NCBI GenBank assembly: GCA_036676195.1 | Contig: JAKFDK010000046.1 | Coordinates: 3,980-67,979 of the forward strand | Reading direction: 5' to 3' | Length of the DNA stretch: 64,000 nt | Source: JAKFDK01 sp036676195 | GTDB lineage: Bacteria; Bacillota; Sulfobacillia; Symbiobacteriales; ZC4RG38 | Shown here: piece by piece, positions 8,266 through 17,695 of the stretch | Layout: each line of letters starts with the position of its first letter | How positions within the stretch are numbered: the stretch's first letter is position 1 | Made by a program: the position numbers and the translations under genes | The notes under the pieces: generated by a model | Told to the model about the DNA's origin: nothing | The model's input: the letters and a program-made list of their open reading frames with translations, nothing else | The model's database searches: none

Positions 8266-9387
8266 TCGCAACCCTCCGGCGGGACGCAGCGATGGCATGC
8301 GTGCCGCCGCCGGTTCGGACAGCGGTTGCATGGCCGTACCAAGGGTCGCCTGCTCCTGGATATAGGCGTTGTAATCATTCGCACTGATGATACCCTGGTC
8401 GTAAAGTTCCCGGACCGTGGCCTCCATGGTACGCATCCCCAGACGCCCGCTCGTTTGAATAGCAGTCAGCATCTGGTGTGTCTTGCCTTCGCGAATCAGG
8501 TTGCGGATCGCCGGTGTCGCGACCATCACCTCGGCGGCAGCGTGCCGCCCGCCACCATCGCGGCGGCGGAACAAGCGCTGGCAAACTACCCCGAGCAGGG
8601 AACCGGCCAGTTGCGTTCGCACCTGTCCCTGCTGGGCCGGAGAAAACACATCAACAATGCGGTCTACCGTGGCCGGAGCACTGCCGGTATGCAATGTAGC
8701 CAGGACCAGGTGTCCCGTTTCGGCCGCTTCCAGCGCAATTTGAATGGTCTCAAAGTCGCGCATTTCCCCGACCAGAATGACATCCGGGTCCTGACGGAGG
8801 GCCGCCCGTAGCCCGCGGGCGAAGGAACCGGTATCCTGACCGACCTCCCGCTGATTAATAACCGACCGCTTATGTGGGTGCAAGAATTCAATGGGGTCTT
8901 CCAGGGTCACAATGTGGGATTCCCGTTTCTCATTAATCAGATCGATCATGGCCGCCAGGGTGGTCGACTTGCCACTGCCGGTCGGCCCCGTGATCAGGAC
9001 CAGGCCATTGGGCTTTTCACAGAGAGCGGCCAGCACTTCGGTCACATCGCCCGGCAGGGCAACCTCCCGGAGGGGAGTAATACGGGTGGGGATGGAACGC
9101 AGAGCAATGGCCACCGTGCCGCGCTGCCGGTAGATATTGACCCGGAAACGGCCGTAGCCCGATAAGGGGAAGGAAAAGTCCACCTCGCCACGTTCCTGAA
9201 ACTCAGCGCGCCGGGTGGCCGGGATGAGTTCCTCGGCCATGGCCTCCAATTCGGGCGGGCGCAAGGTTTCACCCTCCCGCCGCACCAGGGTACCATCAAT
9301 CCGCAGCACCGGCGGTTGCTCCACACATAAATGAAGGTCAGACGCCTGCCGTTCCAGGGCCTCCCGCATCAGTGCGTACAGATGCAA
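8263..9387 (-). CDS. pilT: Twitching motility retraction ATPase PilT
   Basis: A 374-residue hexameric ATPase. Visible motifs are Walker A GPTGSGKSTT, Asp box (HIVTLEDPIEFLH), Walker B (RQDPDVILVGEMRD) and His box (HLVLATLHTGSA). The N-terminal part lacks the MshEN domain of PilB, as expected. The C-terminus lacks the exact AIRNLIRE-KT context change seen in pilU; it has AIRNLIREGKTHQ, typical of PilT. TTG 9387 with GGGAGGT 8 bp upstream was chosen; ATG 9369 and GTG 9429 are alternatives. It overlaps the end of pilB. Confidence 0.93.
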   Translation of the reverse strand: MHLYALMREALERQASDLHLCVEQPPVLRIDGTLVRREGETLRPPELEAMAEELIPATRRAEFQERGEVDFSFPLSGYGRFRVNIYRQRGTVAIALRSIPTRITPLREVALPGDVTEVLAALCEKPNGLVLITGPTGSGKSTTLAAMIDLINEKRESHIVTLEDPIEFLHPHKRSVINQREVGQDTGSFARGLRAALRQDPDVILVGEMRDFETIQIALEAAETGHLVLATLHTGSAPATVDRIVDVFSPAQQGQVRTQLAGSLLGVVCQRLFRRRDGGGRHAAAEVMVATPAIRNLIREGKTHQMLTAIQTSGRLGMRTMEATVRELYDQGIISANDYNAYIQEQATLGTAMQPLSEPAAARMPSLRPAGGLR

Positions 9388-11071
9388 CGTGGGACACCTC
9401 CCGATCGTGCTTACCCTCCTGGGCCACACGTAAGATTTCTTCCACAGTGGTATCGCCCCGCAAGGCCCTTTCCAGGCCGTTTGCCATCAGCGAGCGCATC
9501 CCAGCCTGCTGGGCAGCCTGGCGTAATTCAGCCGTTGTTCGGCGACTGATGATCATGTGTTGCATGGCCGGCATGACCGCCATGAGCTCAAAGATCGGGA
9601 AACGGCCGCTGTAGCCGCTACCCCGGCAGCGTTCGCAACCCACCGCCCGGTAAAGAGTGCTTCCCGGCCCTGGCTGCACCCCATAAGCCATGAGGAGGTC
9701 GGCGTGGACCGGCGCCACTTCCCGGCAGGATTCACACAAACGCCGCACGAGCCGCTGCGCCACAACCCCATTTACCGATGACGCCACCAGGTATGGCTCC
9801 ACGCCCATATCGATCAGGCGGGTCAGCGCCCCCGGTGCATCATTGGTGTGAAGGGTAGAAAAGACCAGATGTCCGGTCAGTGCCGCACGAACAGCAACGT
9901 CAGCCGTTTCTGTGTCGCGGACTTCTCCCACCATAATGATGTTGGGATCTTGCCTGAGGATGGCCCGCAGACCTTCGGCGAAGGTGAGCCCGGTCTTGGC
10001 GTTGGTTTGAACATGGTTAATTCCGGGCAATTGGTATTCCACGGGATCCTCGATGGTGACAATGTTCTTGTTTGGCGCCGTCAGGTGTGCAATGGTGGAG
10101 AGGAGCGTGGTGGTCTTGCCACTGCCGGTGGGACCGGTCACCAGGATCATGCCATGGGGGCGGACGATCATTTCCTGAAACCGCCGCAGGTCTTCGCCGC
10201 TCAATCCCAGTTCCCTGAGCCGGGGCACGCTGCGGCTGCGGTCAAAGACCCGCAGGACCGCCTTTTCGCCGTGAATGGTTGGTAAGGTACTGACCCGCAG
10301 GTCCACGTTGCGGTTCCGCTCCCGCAACTCGATCCGTCCGTCCTGCGGGAGGCGCCGCTCGCCAATGTCCAGACCGGCCATGACCTTGATACGGGCGATG
10401 ACAGTGGCATGAGAACTCATACTCGTGGAAAGGACCTCGCGCAGGAAGCCGTCGATCCGGAGGCGCACCCGGAACTCCTGCTCCCCTGGCTCCAGATGAA
10501 TATCGGAAGCCTGCTCATGCAGGGCCCGGTCGATCAACTCGTTGACCAGGGAAATGACCGGTGCGGCATCGGCCTCCGGCGGCAGGACAACTTCTAGCGG
10601 CATGACTTCCGCCCCGCCCTCGCGGCGGCGCAGCGCCGATACCCGCTCGTATTGGGTAAGCAGACGGTCCAGTGCACTCCGTGTCACAGCCACCGGGTCA
10701 ACCGGTTTGCCGATCAGAAACCGCACTTCGTCAACAGTAAACACATCTAGCGGGTCGGCCATAGCCAGAACGATGCGACCCAGGCGTTCACTGATCGGCA
10801 AGATCCATTTGCGGCGGGCCACTGCCAGGGGAATCAACCGGGCCACGTGCACATCAGTCTGAAGCTCATGGTCAGGGATAAACGGAATCTGCAGTTGTTG
10901 CGCCACACTCCGACCGACATCTGCCTCGGTGACATATCCCAGGCCTACCAGTACTTCGCCCAGGCGTAAACCCGAAGACTGCTGCATTTCCAGGGCTAAT
11001 TTCAGTTGTTCTCGATCGATCAGTCCGCACTTAAATAACAACTCACCCAGGTGTTGCCTGGCATTAACCAC
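9338..11071 (-). CDS. pilB: Type IV pilus extension ATPase PilB
   Basis: A 577-residue GspE/PilB ATPase. It has an N-terminal MshEN-type domain (about 1-140), Walker A GPTGSGKTTT, Asp box (IVTIEDPVEYQL), Walker B (RQDPNIIMVGEVRD) and His box (HLVFSTLHTND). The zinc-binding tetracysteine CESC...CERC lies near the C-terminus. It powers pilus polymerisation. GTG 11071 directly follows GGGAGGGAGGG and is preferred over a TTG at 11119. It is the first gene of the pilus run; the divergent gene starts at 11172. Confidence 0.93.
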   Translation of the reverse strand: MVNARQHLGELLFKCGLIDREQLKLALEMQQSSGLRLGEVLVGLGYVTEADVGRSVAQQLQIPFIPDHELQTDVHVARLIPLAVARRKWILPISERLGRIVLAMADPLDVFTVDEVRFLIGKPVDPVAVTRSALDRLLTQYERVSALRRREGGAEVMPLEVVLPPEADAAPVISLVNELIDRALHEQASDIHLEPGEQEFRVRLRIDGFLREVLSTSMSSHATVIARIKVMAGLDIGERRLPQDGRIELRERNRNVDLRVSTLPTIHGEKAVLRVFDRSRSVPRLRELGLSGEDLRRFQEMIVRPHGMILVTGPTGSGKTTTLLSTIAHLTAPNKNIVTIEDPVEYQLPGINHVQTNAKTGLTFAEGLRAILRQDPNIIMVGEVRDTETADVAVRAALTGHLVFSTLHTNDAPGALTRLIDMGVEPYLVASSVNGVVAQRLVRRLCESCREVAPVHADLLMAYGVQPGPGSTLYRAVGCERCRGSGYSGRFPIFELMAVMPAMQHMIISRRTTAELRQAAQQAGMRSLMANGLERALRGDTTVEEILRVAQEGKHDREVSHVASVRTDAGGPGTAGV

Positions 11072-11171
11072 GCGTTCCCTCCCTCCCCCGGGGAGCCTGG
11101 CTAGAACATCTTTAACCAAGGTTCGACTTGTAGGTAATGATTTCCTTCGTGGGGTTATTTTGGAGGTATCA

Positions 11172-11528
11172 ATGAACGAGATTTTGTTCAGAACGAGTCT
11201 GTCACTTACTTTGGCCTTTTCTGGGTGGGCGGCAGCCTATCTTGGGCTGGACCGGTTTCTGCAACGGGTTACACTGCCCACGGCAGACCAACCAGCGGCC
11301 GAGGCCGGGCTGAGACTACGGAAGGCCGCCCGGCCCTATCGACTGGCCTGGCTGGTGGTGGGGGGAATGGTGCTAGGGGGGCAGTCCTACCTTTTGGTAA
11401 CAGACGGGCACTCCTGGAGCGATTTGCTGGCCATGTTTGGCTGGGCAGTAGTCGACCTTACCCCAGTGCAGTTGTTGTGGCATTTCACCCTGCGTAAGCA
11501 GTTTCCATGCCTGCGCGGCTACCTATGA
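11172..11528 (+). CDS. Hypothetical small membrane protein
   Basis: A 118-residue protein I do not recognise. Three hydrophobic helices are visible at about 5-25, 55-75 and 80-105. ATG 11172 is preceded by TGGAGGT at good distance. It is divergent from pilB (100 bp apart) and ends 6 bp before a perfect hairpin. Nothing in the sequence ties it to pilus function beyond position. Confidence 0.7.
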   Translation: MNEILFRTSLSLTLAFSGWAAAYLGLDRFLQRVTLPTADQPAAEAGLRLRKAARPYRLAWLVVGGMVLGGQSYLLVTDGHSWSDLLAMFGWAVVDLTPVQLLWHFTLRKQFPCLRGYL

Positions 11529-11534
11529 ACACGG

Positions 11535-11571
11535 CAGTCACCGCCCGGCCAGGTTGGCCGGGCGGTGACTG
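11535..11571. terminator. Perfect 17-bp hairpin between convergent genes
   Basis: CAGTCACCGCCCGGCCA (11535-11551) pairs perfectly with 11555-11571 across a 3-base loop. It fills the gap between two convergent genes, directly touching the stop codon at 11572. It lacks a T run but probably stops or processes both transcripts. Confidence 0.75.
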
Positions 11572-11883
11572 TCAGCGGGAAACGGGGGTAGCAGCGATAT
11601 GAAACGATCGCTGATAATGGTACGAGCGGTCATCATCCTCGGTCACCCGTAAGACGCCGTCCTGCAGCCTGAGTATGGTCTTGCCATTCACGGAGGCAGT
11701 TTGCCACTGTCCGTCTGTGACCAGATAGTCCAGGGCGTCTGCGGCCACACTGACCAGATCTTCCTCGCTGGCATGACGCGACGAAGGGGCAACCGCCAGG
11801 ACCTGGTACACCCGACTGAACAGCTCCCGCTGACTCTCGTCCCTGTGCAGCCGGTCAAACAAGCTGTCAAGGTTGATGTCCAC
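11572..11883 (-). CDS. Hypothetical protein
   Basis: A 103-residue acidic protein of unknown function (VDINLDSLFDRLHRDESQRE then LFSRVYQVLAV). There are no membrane segments or Cys. It looks like a mixed helical/beta protein ending in a strand-rich part (GKTILRLQDGVLRVTEDDDR). GTG 11883 was chosen because AAGGAG precedes it; an in-frame GTG at 11916 would add 11 residues. It lies 44 bp after another small unknown gene and the two may be cotranscribed. Confidence 0.65.
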   Translation of the reverse strand: MDINLDSLFDRLHRDESQRELFSRVYQVLAVAPSSRHASEEDLVSVAADALDYLVTDGQWQTASVNGKTILRLQDGVLRVTEDDDRSYHYQRSFHIAATPVSR

Positions 11884-11927
11884 GGGTACCACTCCTTCCC
11901 TACTATCACCCGCCATCTGTAGTATGT

Positions 11928-12248
11928 TCAGAGCCGCACCGGGACCTCTTCCGGCTGGAGCCGACCTGAAGGTTCACGTGGATACGAGACGCTGCCGGAG
12001 CGTCCATCACGGCTATAGTGATAAACAGGGAGCGGTCGCCGAATGGGCTGGGGCGGCGACCAGGGCACCGCTGCATGGACTGGCGCAAGGGCAGCGGGGA
12101 TTTGGGCCCCGCTGGCAAAGTGAAAGCCCAGCCAAAAGGCAGAGCTGGTGCCGTCGCCAACCGGGATCGAGACTGCTTGCCAGTTCTGGTGCTCCCAGGG
12201 CGGTCGGAACCAGATAAACGTCAGGACGGACTCCCTCCTCCCCGGCAC
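11928..12248 (-). CDS. Hypothetical small protein, likely real
   Basis: A 106-codon frame whose translation looks protein-like: VLTFIWFRPPWEHQNWQAVS, then GTSSAFWLGFHFASGAQIP, with G/C-rich third codon positions matching neighbours. It is rich in Trp, Pro and His and has no known motif. The GTG at 12248 has no clear ribosome binding site, but GGAGGAGGGAG lies just inside the frame, so the true start may be slightly later at a non-ATG codon. It occupies the otherwise empty 11.9-12.3 kb stretch and precedes the gene at 11572 on the same strand. Confidence 0.5.
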   Translation of the reverse strand: MPGRRESVLTFIWFRPPWEHQNWQAVSIPVGDGTSSAFWLGFHFASGAQIPAALAPVHAAVPWSPPQPIRRPLPVYHYSRDGRSGSVSYPREPSGRLQPEEVPVRL

Positions 12249-12368
12249 CGCTACTGGGTCTAATATCCATATGGCATGTTTGCCATCAGGTATTCACACG
12301 CAGGGCTGTGCGCGACGGCTGACGAATAGGAGGGAAGCCGTCAAACCGCTTCAGGAGATGACTGCATC

Positions 12369-13583
12369 TTGGCCACTACAAAGCTTTATCTTAAGGATGC
12401 TTACCTGTTCGATTTCACAGCCCGTGTCCTGGAATGCCGGGCTGCCGGCGACCATTACATTGCGGCACTCGACCGAACCGCCTTTTACGCCACCGCTGGC
12501 GGACAACCCCACGATGCAGGCAGTCTGGGCGGGCGACGGGTCGTGAATGTGACGGAGGACGAAGAGAGCGGCACTGTCTTGCATACAGTGGACGGCCCAG
12601 TCGAGGATGTGGTGGTGACCGGACAGATCGATCAGGTCCGGCGGTTAGACCACATGGAGCAGCACACAGGGCAGCATTTGCTGTCGCAGTGCTTTTTTCA
12701 CCTGTTGGCTGCAGAAACCGTTAGCTTTCACCTGGGTACAGACATCACCACCATCGATCTGTCGATCCCGACCCTGAGCCAGGACCAGATCGACGCCGCA
12801 GAGGATTTGGCCGGCCGCCTGATCCGCGAGGACCGGCGGGTGCAAGTGCACTGGGCACGTGATGCCGCCGATGCCCAGCGCCGTTTCCGGTTGCGTAAGC
12901 CGCCCGCGGTGGATCGCCAGGTACGCATTGTGGAGATCAATGGGTTCGACTGGTCTGCCTGCGGTGGCACACACGTGGCCCGAACCGGGCGGTTAGCCAT
13001 GGTCAAAGTGAAGGCCTGCGAGAAGCACAAGAAGGGGGTCCGTGTGCACTTCCTGGCCGGTGGTCGCGCCGTGCGGGACTATCAGTTCCTGGACGCCTTG
13101 ACCCGGAATATGGCGCAGAATCTTACCCTGGGTGTGGCTGACCTTCCGCTGGCCATAGGCAGGCTGCGGGATGAGGGCCAGCGCCTGCGCCGCCAACTCA
13201 AGGAAGCCTCCGACCGCCTGCTGGAGGCAGAAGCCCAGGAATTGATCGCAGCGGCCCGGCCCGTGGGCGGCGCCCGCATCGTCAAACTCGTGTTTGGCGG
13301 GCGGCAGCTCGACGACATCAAGGCGCTGGCTGCCAAGGTGACTGCGCTGCCCAAGGCCGTGGCCCTCTTTGGGACCCGCGGCGCACTGCCTCAGTTAGTC
13401 TTCGCCCGCAGTGTTGATTTGCGACTGGATATGGGAGCCATTCTCAAGCAGGTCCTCCCCGCCATCGATGGCCGCGGTGGTGGCTCACCTACAGCCGCGC
13501 AGGGAGCCGGCAATCGGGGCGATGGCGTCCAGACCGCCTTGGACATGGCCGCAGCAAAGGTGGCTGAAGCTCTGGGGGTGTAA
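12369..13583 (+). CDS. Alanyl-tRNA editing protein, AlaX-L type
   Basis: A 404-residue trans-editing enzyme that hydrolyses mischarged Ser- or Gly-tRNA(Ala). It has the AlaRS-like beta-barrel start, the zinc-binding motif HTGQH (His99, His103) and CGGTH (Cys198, His202), then a coiled coil (about 250-280) and a DHHA1-like C-terminal domain. A full-length AlaRS aminoacylation domain is absent. TTG 12369 lies behind CAGGAGATG. Two bases after its stop begins a cysteine desulfurase, so the pair is an operon. Confidence 0.9.
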   Translation: MATTKLYLKDAYLFDFTARVLECRAAGDHYIAALDRTAFYATAGGQPHDAGSLGGRRVVNVTEDEESGTVLHTVDGPVEDVVVTGQIDQVRRLDHMEQHTGQHLLSQCFFHLLAAETVSFHLGTDITTIDLSIPTLSQDQIDAAEDLAGRLIREDRRVQVHWARDAADAQRRFRLRKPPAVDRQVRIVEINGFDWSACGGTHVARTGRLAMVKVKACEKHKKGVRVHFLAGGRAVRDYQFLDALTRNMAQNLTLGVADLPLAIGRLRDEGQRLRRQLKEASDRLLEAEAQELIAAARPVGGARIVKLVFGGRQLDDIKALAAKVTALPKAVALFGTRGALPQLVFARSVDLRLDMGAILKQVLPAIDGRGGGSPTAAQGAGNRGDGVQTALDMAAAKVAEALGV

Positions 13584-13585
13584 CC

Positions 13586-14749
13586 TTGCGACTTCCGGTG
13601 TATCTGGATTATAACGCGACCACCCCGATTGACCCGGCCGTTACGGCGGAAATACTGCCATTTCTGACCGCTCACTTTGGCAATGCATCGAGCAGCCACA
13701 GCTATGGACAGGGTGCCGCGGCCGGCATGGCCCTGGGCCGCCGTCGCCTGGCAGCATTACTTGGCTGCCAGCCGGAACAACTGGTTTATACCGCCGGCGG
13801 CAGCGAATCGGATAATCTGGCCCTGAAAGGTATCGTTTTTGCCGCCGTCGCCGCCGGCCGGGGACCCGGGCACGTGATCACCACCCAGGTGGAACACCCG
13901 GCGGTGCTGGCGGCCTGCCGCTGGCTGGAGTCTCTGGGTTGTGCCGTCACCTATTTACCCGTGGACGGGTTTGGGCTGGTGGACCCGGACGCCGTCCGGG
14001 CCGCCCTCCGCCCTGACACCGTGTTGGTCAGTGTCATGCATGCCAACAACGAAACCGGGGCCCTGCAACCGGTAGCTGCCATCGGCCGCCTGTGCCGCGA
14101 GGCCGGAGTCCTCTGCCATTGCGATGCCGCCCAATCGGTGGGGAAGACCCACGTCCATGTAGACAGTTTGCAGGTGGACTTGCTCACAGTGGTCGGGCAC
14201 AAGATGTATGCGCCAAAAGGCGTGGGGGCCTTGTACGTGCGCCCGGGCGTCCATCTTCTACCCCTGGTCCACGGTGGTGGACAGGAACACGGCTTGCGGG
14301 CGGGAACAGAGAATATTCCCTACATGGCCGGGCTCGGCAAGGCGGCAGAGTTATGCCAGGATGCCCTGGCTGCAGGGGAAGAAGCCAGGCTGGCCGGGCT
14401 GCGCGATCGCCTGCACCTTGCACTGGACGCGGCCATCCCCGGCCTTGTGCTGAACGGACCGTCCGGGCCGGGCCGCTTACCCAACACCCTGAATGTCTCC
14501 TTTCCCGGGGTATTCGGCGCCGACCTGCTGGCCGCCACGCCCGAGGTGGCGGCCAGCACTGGTGCCGCCTGCCATGCCGGAGACGTCCGGCCGTCGGCCA
14601 CCTTGCTGGCGATGGGGATCACCGCGGCCCGGGCCGCCGGAGCAGCGCGCCTTTCCCTTGGTCGCTGGTCAAACGAGGCGGAAATCGATCTGGCGGCCGA
14701 TCTGCTGGCCCGTCGCTGGGCGACACTCCGCCGCACAGGCCAGGCTTAG
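13586..14749 (+). CDS. Cysteine desulfurase (IscS/NifS family)
   Basis: A 387-residue PLP enzyme that releases sulfur from cysteine. Visible are YLDYNATTP at the start, VEHPA (His104, substrate side), HANNETG, the cofactor Asp180 in HCDAAQS, Lys206 in GHKMYAPKG and the catalytic Cys329 in STGAACHAGD. The Cys lies in a short loop, as in NifS-like class I enzymes. TTG 13586 overlaps no other start and follows GGGGGTG. No scaffold gene (iscU) or thiolase (mnmA) follows, so the sulfur acceptor is unknown; pairing with AlaX hints at tRNA-related use. Confidence 0.9.
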   Translation: MRLPVYLDYNATTPIDPAVTAEILPFLTAHFGNASSSHSYGQGAAAGMALGRRRLAALLGCQPEQLVYTAGGSESDNLALKGIVFAAVAAGRGPGHVITTQVEHPAVLAACRWLESLGCAVTYLPVDGFGLVDPDAVRAALRPDTVLVSVMHANNETGALQPVAAIGRLCREAGVLCHCDAAQSVGKTHVHVDSLQVDLLTVVGHKMYAPKGVGALYVRPGVHLLPLVHGGGQEHGLRAGTENIPYMAGLGKAAELCQDALAAGEEARLAGLRDRLHLALDAAIPGLVLNGPSGPGRLPNTLNVSFPGVFGADLLAATPEVAASTGAACHAGDVRPSATLLAMGITAARAAGAARLSLGRWSNEAEIDLAADLLARRWATLRRTGQA

Positions 14750-14778
14750 GCCGGATTGGCAATCGCTTGATCACGAAG

Positions 14779-14811
14779 TAGCCCGGCAGCCTGTGAACGG
14801 CCGCCGGGCTA
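14779..14811. terminator. Hairpin terminator between convergent genes
   Basis: TAGCCCGGC (14779-14787) pairs with GCCGGGCTA (14803-14811). It sits between the cysteine desulfurase and the convergent antiporter gene. No long T run follows. Confidence 0.6.
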
Positions 14812-14827
14812 TGCTTGTGGTGTAAGA

Positions 14828-16036
14828 TCAGTGTGCTTGTACCGACTCCCGCCGGAACGCCCACCGCAACAGAATCGGGGTGACCAGGGTGGTGGCTAGC
14901 GTCATAACGATCATCACCGAGTAGACTGCCTGATCGATGACTCCCTTCGACAGGCCAAACCCGGCAACAATCAGCGCAACCTCACCCCGAGAAATCATGC
15001 CAATCCCAACCTTCAGCGACTCCGGCCACGAGAACCGGGTGAGCCGTACACCCAGGCCTGAGCCGACAATCTTGGTCAGGATGGCCGCCACCGTAATGAG
15101 GACCGTAAAGGCGACCCCACTCACCTGCAGGGCTTCCAACAGGTTTCCTTCCAAACCGATTGAGATAAAGAAGATCGGAACAAAGAAGCCGTAGGCAATG
15201 ATCTTGAGTCGATGCTCGACCATATGCTTCAAGTCATGGTGCTGGGCAATCAAGACGCCCAGGGCATAAGAACCCGTGATGGCAGCCACTTTCCCCAGCG
15301 CTTCGGCCGCCACAGCAAACAGGAGCGCTAGTACCAGCGCAAAGGCAAAGGGCACTTCCTCGCCCGGCCAGGTGTCAGCCGCACGCAACAGCCATGGGAC
15401 CACCAGCCGGCCAACCACCACCGCTACAACAAAGAAAGCGACCATCTTGAACAGAACAAGCCACACCGATTCCTCGGCGGCTCCCCCACCCTGGGCCGCG
15501 TGCAGGGCTACCACCACCGATAGCACGATGATGCCCATCACGTCGTCAATTACAGCCGCCCCCAGGATCGTGGTACCTTCGCGTGACCGCAGTTTTCCCA
15601 ATTCCAGTAATGTCTGAGCGCTGATACTGACCGAGGTAGCCGTCAGGATTGTACCGATGAAGACACTCTCGAAAACCCCATAACCAAAGGCCAACGAAAT
15701 ACCGGTACCAGCCACCAGAGGCAGGACCACGCCTCCGGTGGCTCCCACGGCGGCCGCCACTCCCACCTTGCGCATCTCGCCCAGGTCGGTTTCCAGGCCA
15801 GCCATGAACATTAGAAATACGACACCCAGTTCGGCGAGATCTTTCACAATCGTATGTATATGCTCCGGAGTGGGGAACCAGTGTAGCAAATCGATCAGGG
15901 TGGGTCCCAGAAGCAGCCCAGCCAGCAATTCGCCAAAAACCGCCGGCTGCCCGAACTTTTTACTGGCCGCACCTGCAGCTTTGGAGACAGCAATTACCAC
16001 CGCCAGAGCCAAGGCAGCCTGTAGAAACGGGCTCAC
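14828..16036 (-). CDS. Cation/proton antiporter (CPA2, KefB/NapA-like)
   Basis: A 402-residue integral membrane protein with about 12-13 hydrophobic helices. Family motifs are GQPAVFGELLAGLLLGPT near the start, LGVVFLMFMAGLETDL and TILTATSVSISAQTL followed by GAAVIDDVMGII, which carries the paired Asp residues expected for ion binding. It would exchange Na+ or K+ for protons. There is no C-terminal TrkA-N domain. GTG 16036, behind GGGAGGT, was preferred to GTG 16054. It is transcribed alone after the complex I terminator. Confidence 0.88.
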   Translation of the reverse strand: MSPFLQAALALAVVIAVSKAAGAASKKFGQPAVFGELLAGLLLGPTLIDLLHWFPTPEHIHTIVKDLAELGVVFLMFMAGLETDLGEMRKVGVAAAVGATGGVVLPLVAGTGISLAFGYGVFESVFIGTILTATSVSISAQTLLELGKLRSREGTTILGAAVIDDVMGIIVLSVVVALHAAQGGGAAEESVWLVLFKMVAFFVVAVVVGRLVVPWLLRAADTWPGEEVPFAFALVLALLFAVAAEALGKVAAITGSYALGVLIAQHHDLKHMVEHRLKIIAYGFFVPIFFISIGLEGNLLEALQVSGVAFTVLITVAAILTKIVGSGLGVRLTRFSWPESLKVGIGMISRGEVALIVAGFGLSKGVIDQAVYSVMIVMTLATTLVTPILLRWAFRRESVQAH

Positions 16037-16133
16037 GACTAACCTACCTCCCACTCAGGTTTACATGAATCCTGATCGCTCGGGTCTGCGACAGCGAGCG
16101 CCCGCGGACTGGCGCCACTGCCGCACAAACCAG

Positions 16134-16178
16134 AAAAACAGGCGCCGACCGCTCCCTGACGGTTCCCGGCGGCGCCTG
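16134..16178 (-). terminator. Terminator of the complex I operon
   Basis: On the minus strand CAGGCGCCG (16170-16178) pairs with CGGCGCCTG (16139-16147), followed by TTTTT (16134-16138). It begins 14 bp after the nuoN stop. Confidence 0.88.
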
Positions 16179-16191
16179 CTCTGCTCACTGA

Positions 16192-17670
16192 CTAGCGACT
16201 GAAGAAACCGATAGCTGTGCTGGCGTAGCCGATGAACGGGCCGGAGCCGAGTCCTACCAGCAGAACCGCCAGCACCGACAGAGCCACCACCACGCCGTTG
16301 CTTCCGGTGACCATCGCCGGGCGATTGGTCTTTTCGAAGAACATGTTGCGCACAATTGCGTAGTAGTATCCCACGCTGATGGCGCTGTTAATGGCCATCA
16401 GAATGGCCAACCACGTGTATTCGGTCTGGATAGCGGCCTGGAACAGATAGAACTTCCCGAAGAAGCCCACTGTCGGCGGAATGCCAATCAGGGAGATGAA
16501 GAGAAACACCATCGACCAGGCTAACACCGGCGCCCGTTCCGCCAAACCCTTGAAATCGGACAGATCCGTACCGTCGCCCTGATTCTCCAGCGCTACGATG
16601 GCGGCCCAGATTCCCAGGTTGGTCAGAGCGTAGCCGAGGATGTAGTACAGTACTGAACCGCCGCCGGCGACGCCAGCCGCCACACCGACCAGAATGTACC
16701 CAGCATGGGAGATCGACGAGTAAGCCATCATACGCTTCACGTTACTCTGCCACAGGGCGGTCAGGTTCCCGATAAACATGGACGCCGCCGCCAGAATGGC
16801 CCAAAGCACACTGGCCTTACTGGCCAGGACCGGCGTCGCCAGCCCGATCAGGAAGATCCGCAGAATGGCCGCAAAGGCTGCTGCCTTGGGACCGACGGAG
16901 AAGAACCCGGTAACCGGAGTCGGTGCCCCTTCATAGGCATCGGGCGCCCACTGGTGGAACGGCGCTGCGGCCACCTTGAAGGCAAACCCCCCTACCATAA
17001 ACACCACCGCCACCACCAGCAGCGGCAACTGCTCAGCCTTGACTGCCGTCAGTTGAGCAAACATGTCTGGCAGATAGGTGGCACCCGTAGCCCCATAGAG
17101 CAGGGAGATGCCAAAGAGCAGCACGGCCGAAGCCAGTGAACCGTTCAGGAAGTACTTGAGGGCTGCCTCGTTAGACTTTGGATCTTTACGCAGCAAGCCC
17201 GCCAGAACGTATGAGCACTGGCTGCTGAGTTCAAGACCCATGTAGATCAGCACCAGGTCGCGGGACCCGGCCATAAAGATCAACCCGAGCGTCGCAAACA
17301 TCAGCAATTCATAGTACTCAACTTGAATCTTCGGAATCCGGTCCCCTGCCCAGTTGGTGGAGAGCAGGACGATGCCTGCAGCCACCACCAGGAAGGTTGC
17401 CTTCATGAAATGGGTGAACGGATCGGCCGCCACCATCCGGCCAAAGTAGTCCCCGTTGGGGATGGCGCCGGTAAAAGCGGGCCACGTGGCAGCCAACGAC
17501 ACGATAATGCCCAGCAAGCTTACCCACGCCAGGTTCCGCTTTTCACTGGTATACAGGTCAGCCACCAGCACGATCAACGTAAACGCCACTAGCACGATCT
17601 CCGGCAGGATCAGCAGGAAATTCGGCTTGACCGCGTTCAGTAAAGGGACTAAGTCGACTGTTCCAGGCAT
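16192..17670 (-). CDS. nuoN: NADH-quinone oxidoreductase subunit N
   Basis: A 492-residue antiporter-like subunit with about 14 membrane helices. The conserved Lys/Glu-bearing helices and the VKRMMAYSSISHAGYILVG motif typical of NuoN are present. It is one of three proton-pumping modules in the complex I membrane arm and the last gene of the operon, followed by a terminator. ATG 17670 is 25 bp after the nuoM stop. Confidence 0.95.
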   Translation of the reverse strand: MPGTVDLVPLLNAVKPNFLLILPEIVLVAFTLIVLVADLYTSEKRNLAWVSLLGIIVSLAATWPAFTGAIPNGDYFGRMVAADPFTHFMKATFLVVAAGIVLLSTNWAGDRIPKIQVEYYELLMFATLGLIFMAGSRDLVLIYMGLELSSQCSYVLAGLLRKDPKSNEAALKYFLNGSLASAVLLFGISLLYGATGATYLPDMFAQLTAVKAEQLPLLVVAVVFMVGGFAFKVAAAPFHQWAPDAYEGAPTPVTGFFSVGPKAAAFAAILRIFLIGLATPVLASKASVLWAILAAASMFIGNLTALWQSNVKRMMAYSSISHAGYILVGVAAGVAGGGSVLYYILGYALTNLGIWAAIVALENQGDGTDLSDFKGLAERAPVLAWSMVFLFISLIGIPPTVGFFGKFYLFQAAIQTEYTWLAILMAINSAISVGYYYAIVRNMFFEKTNRPAMVTGSNGVVVALSVLAVLLVGLGSGPFIGYASTAIGFFSR

Positions 17671-17695
17671 GAACTCGTTGCCCCTCTCAGGCCCC

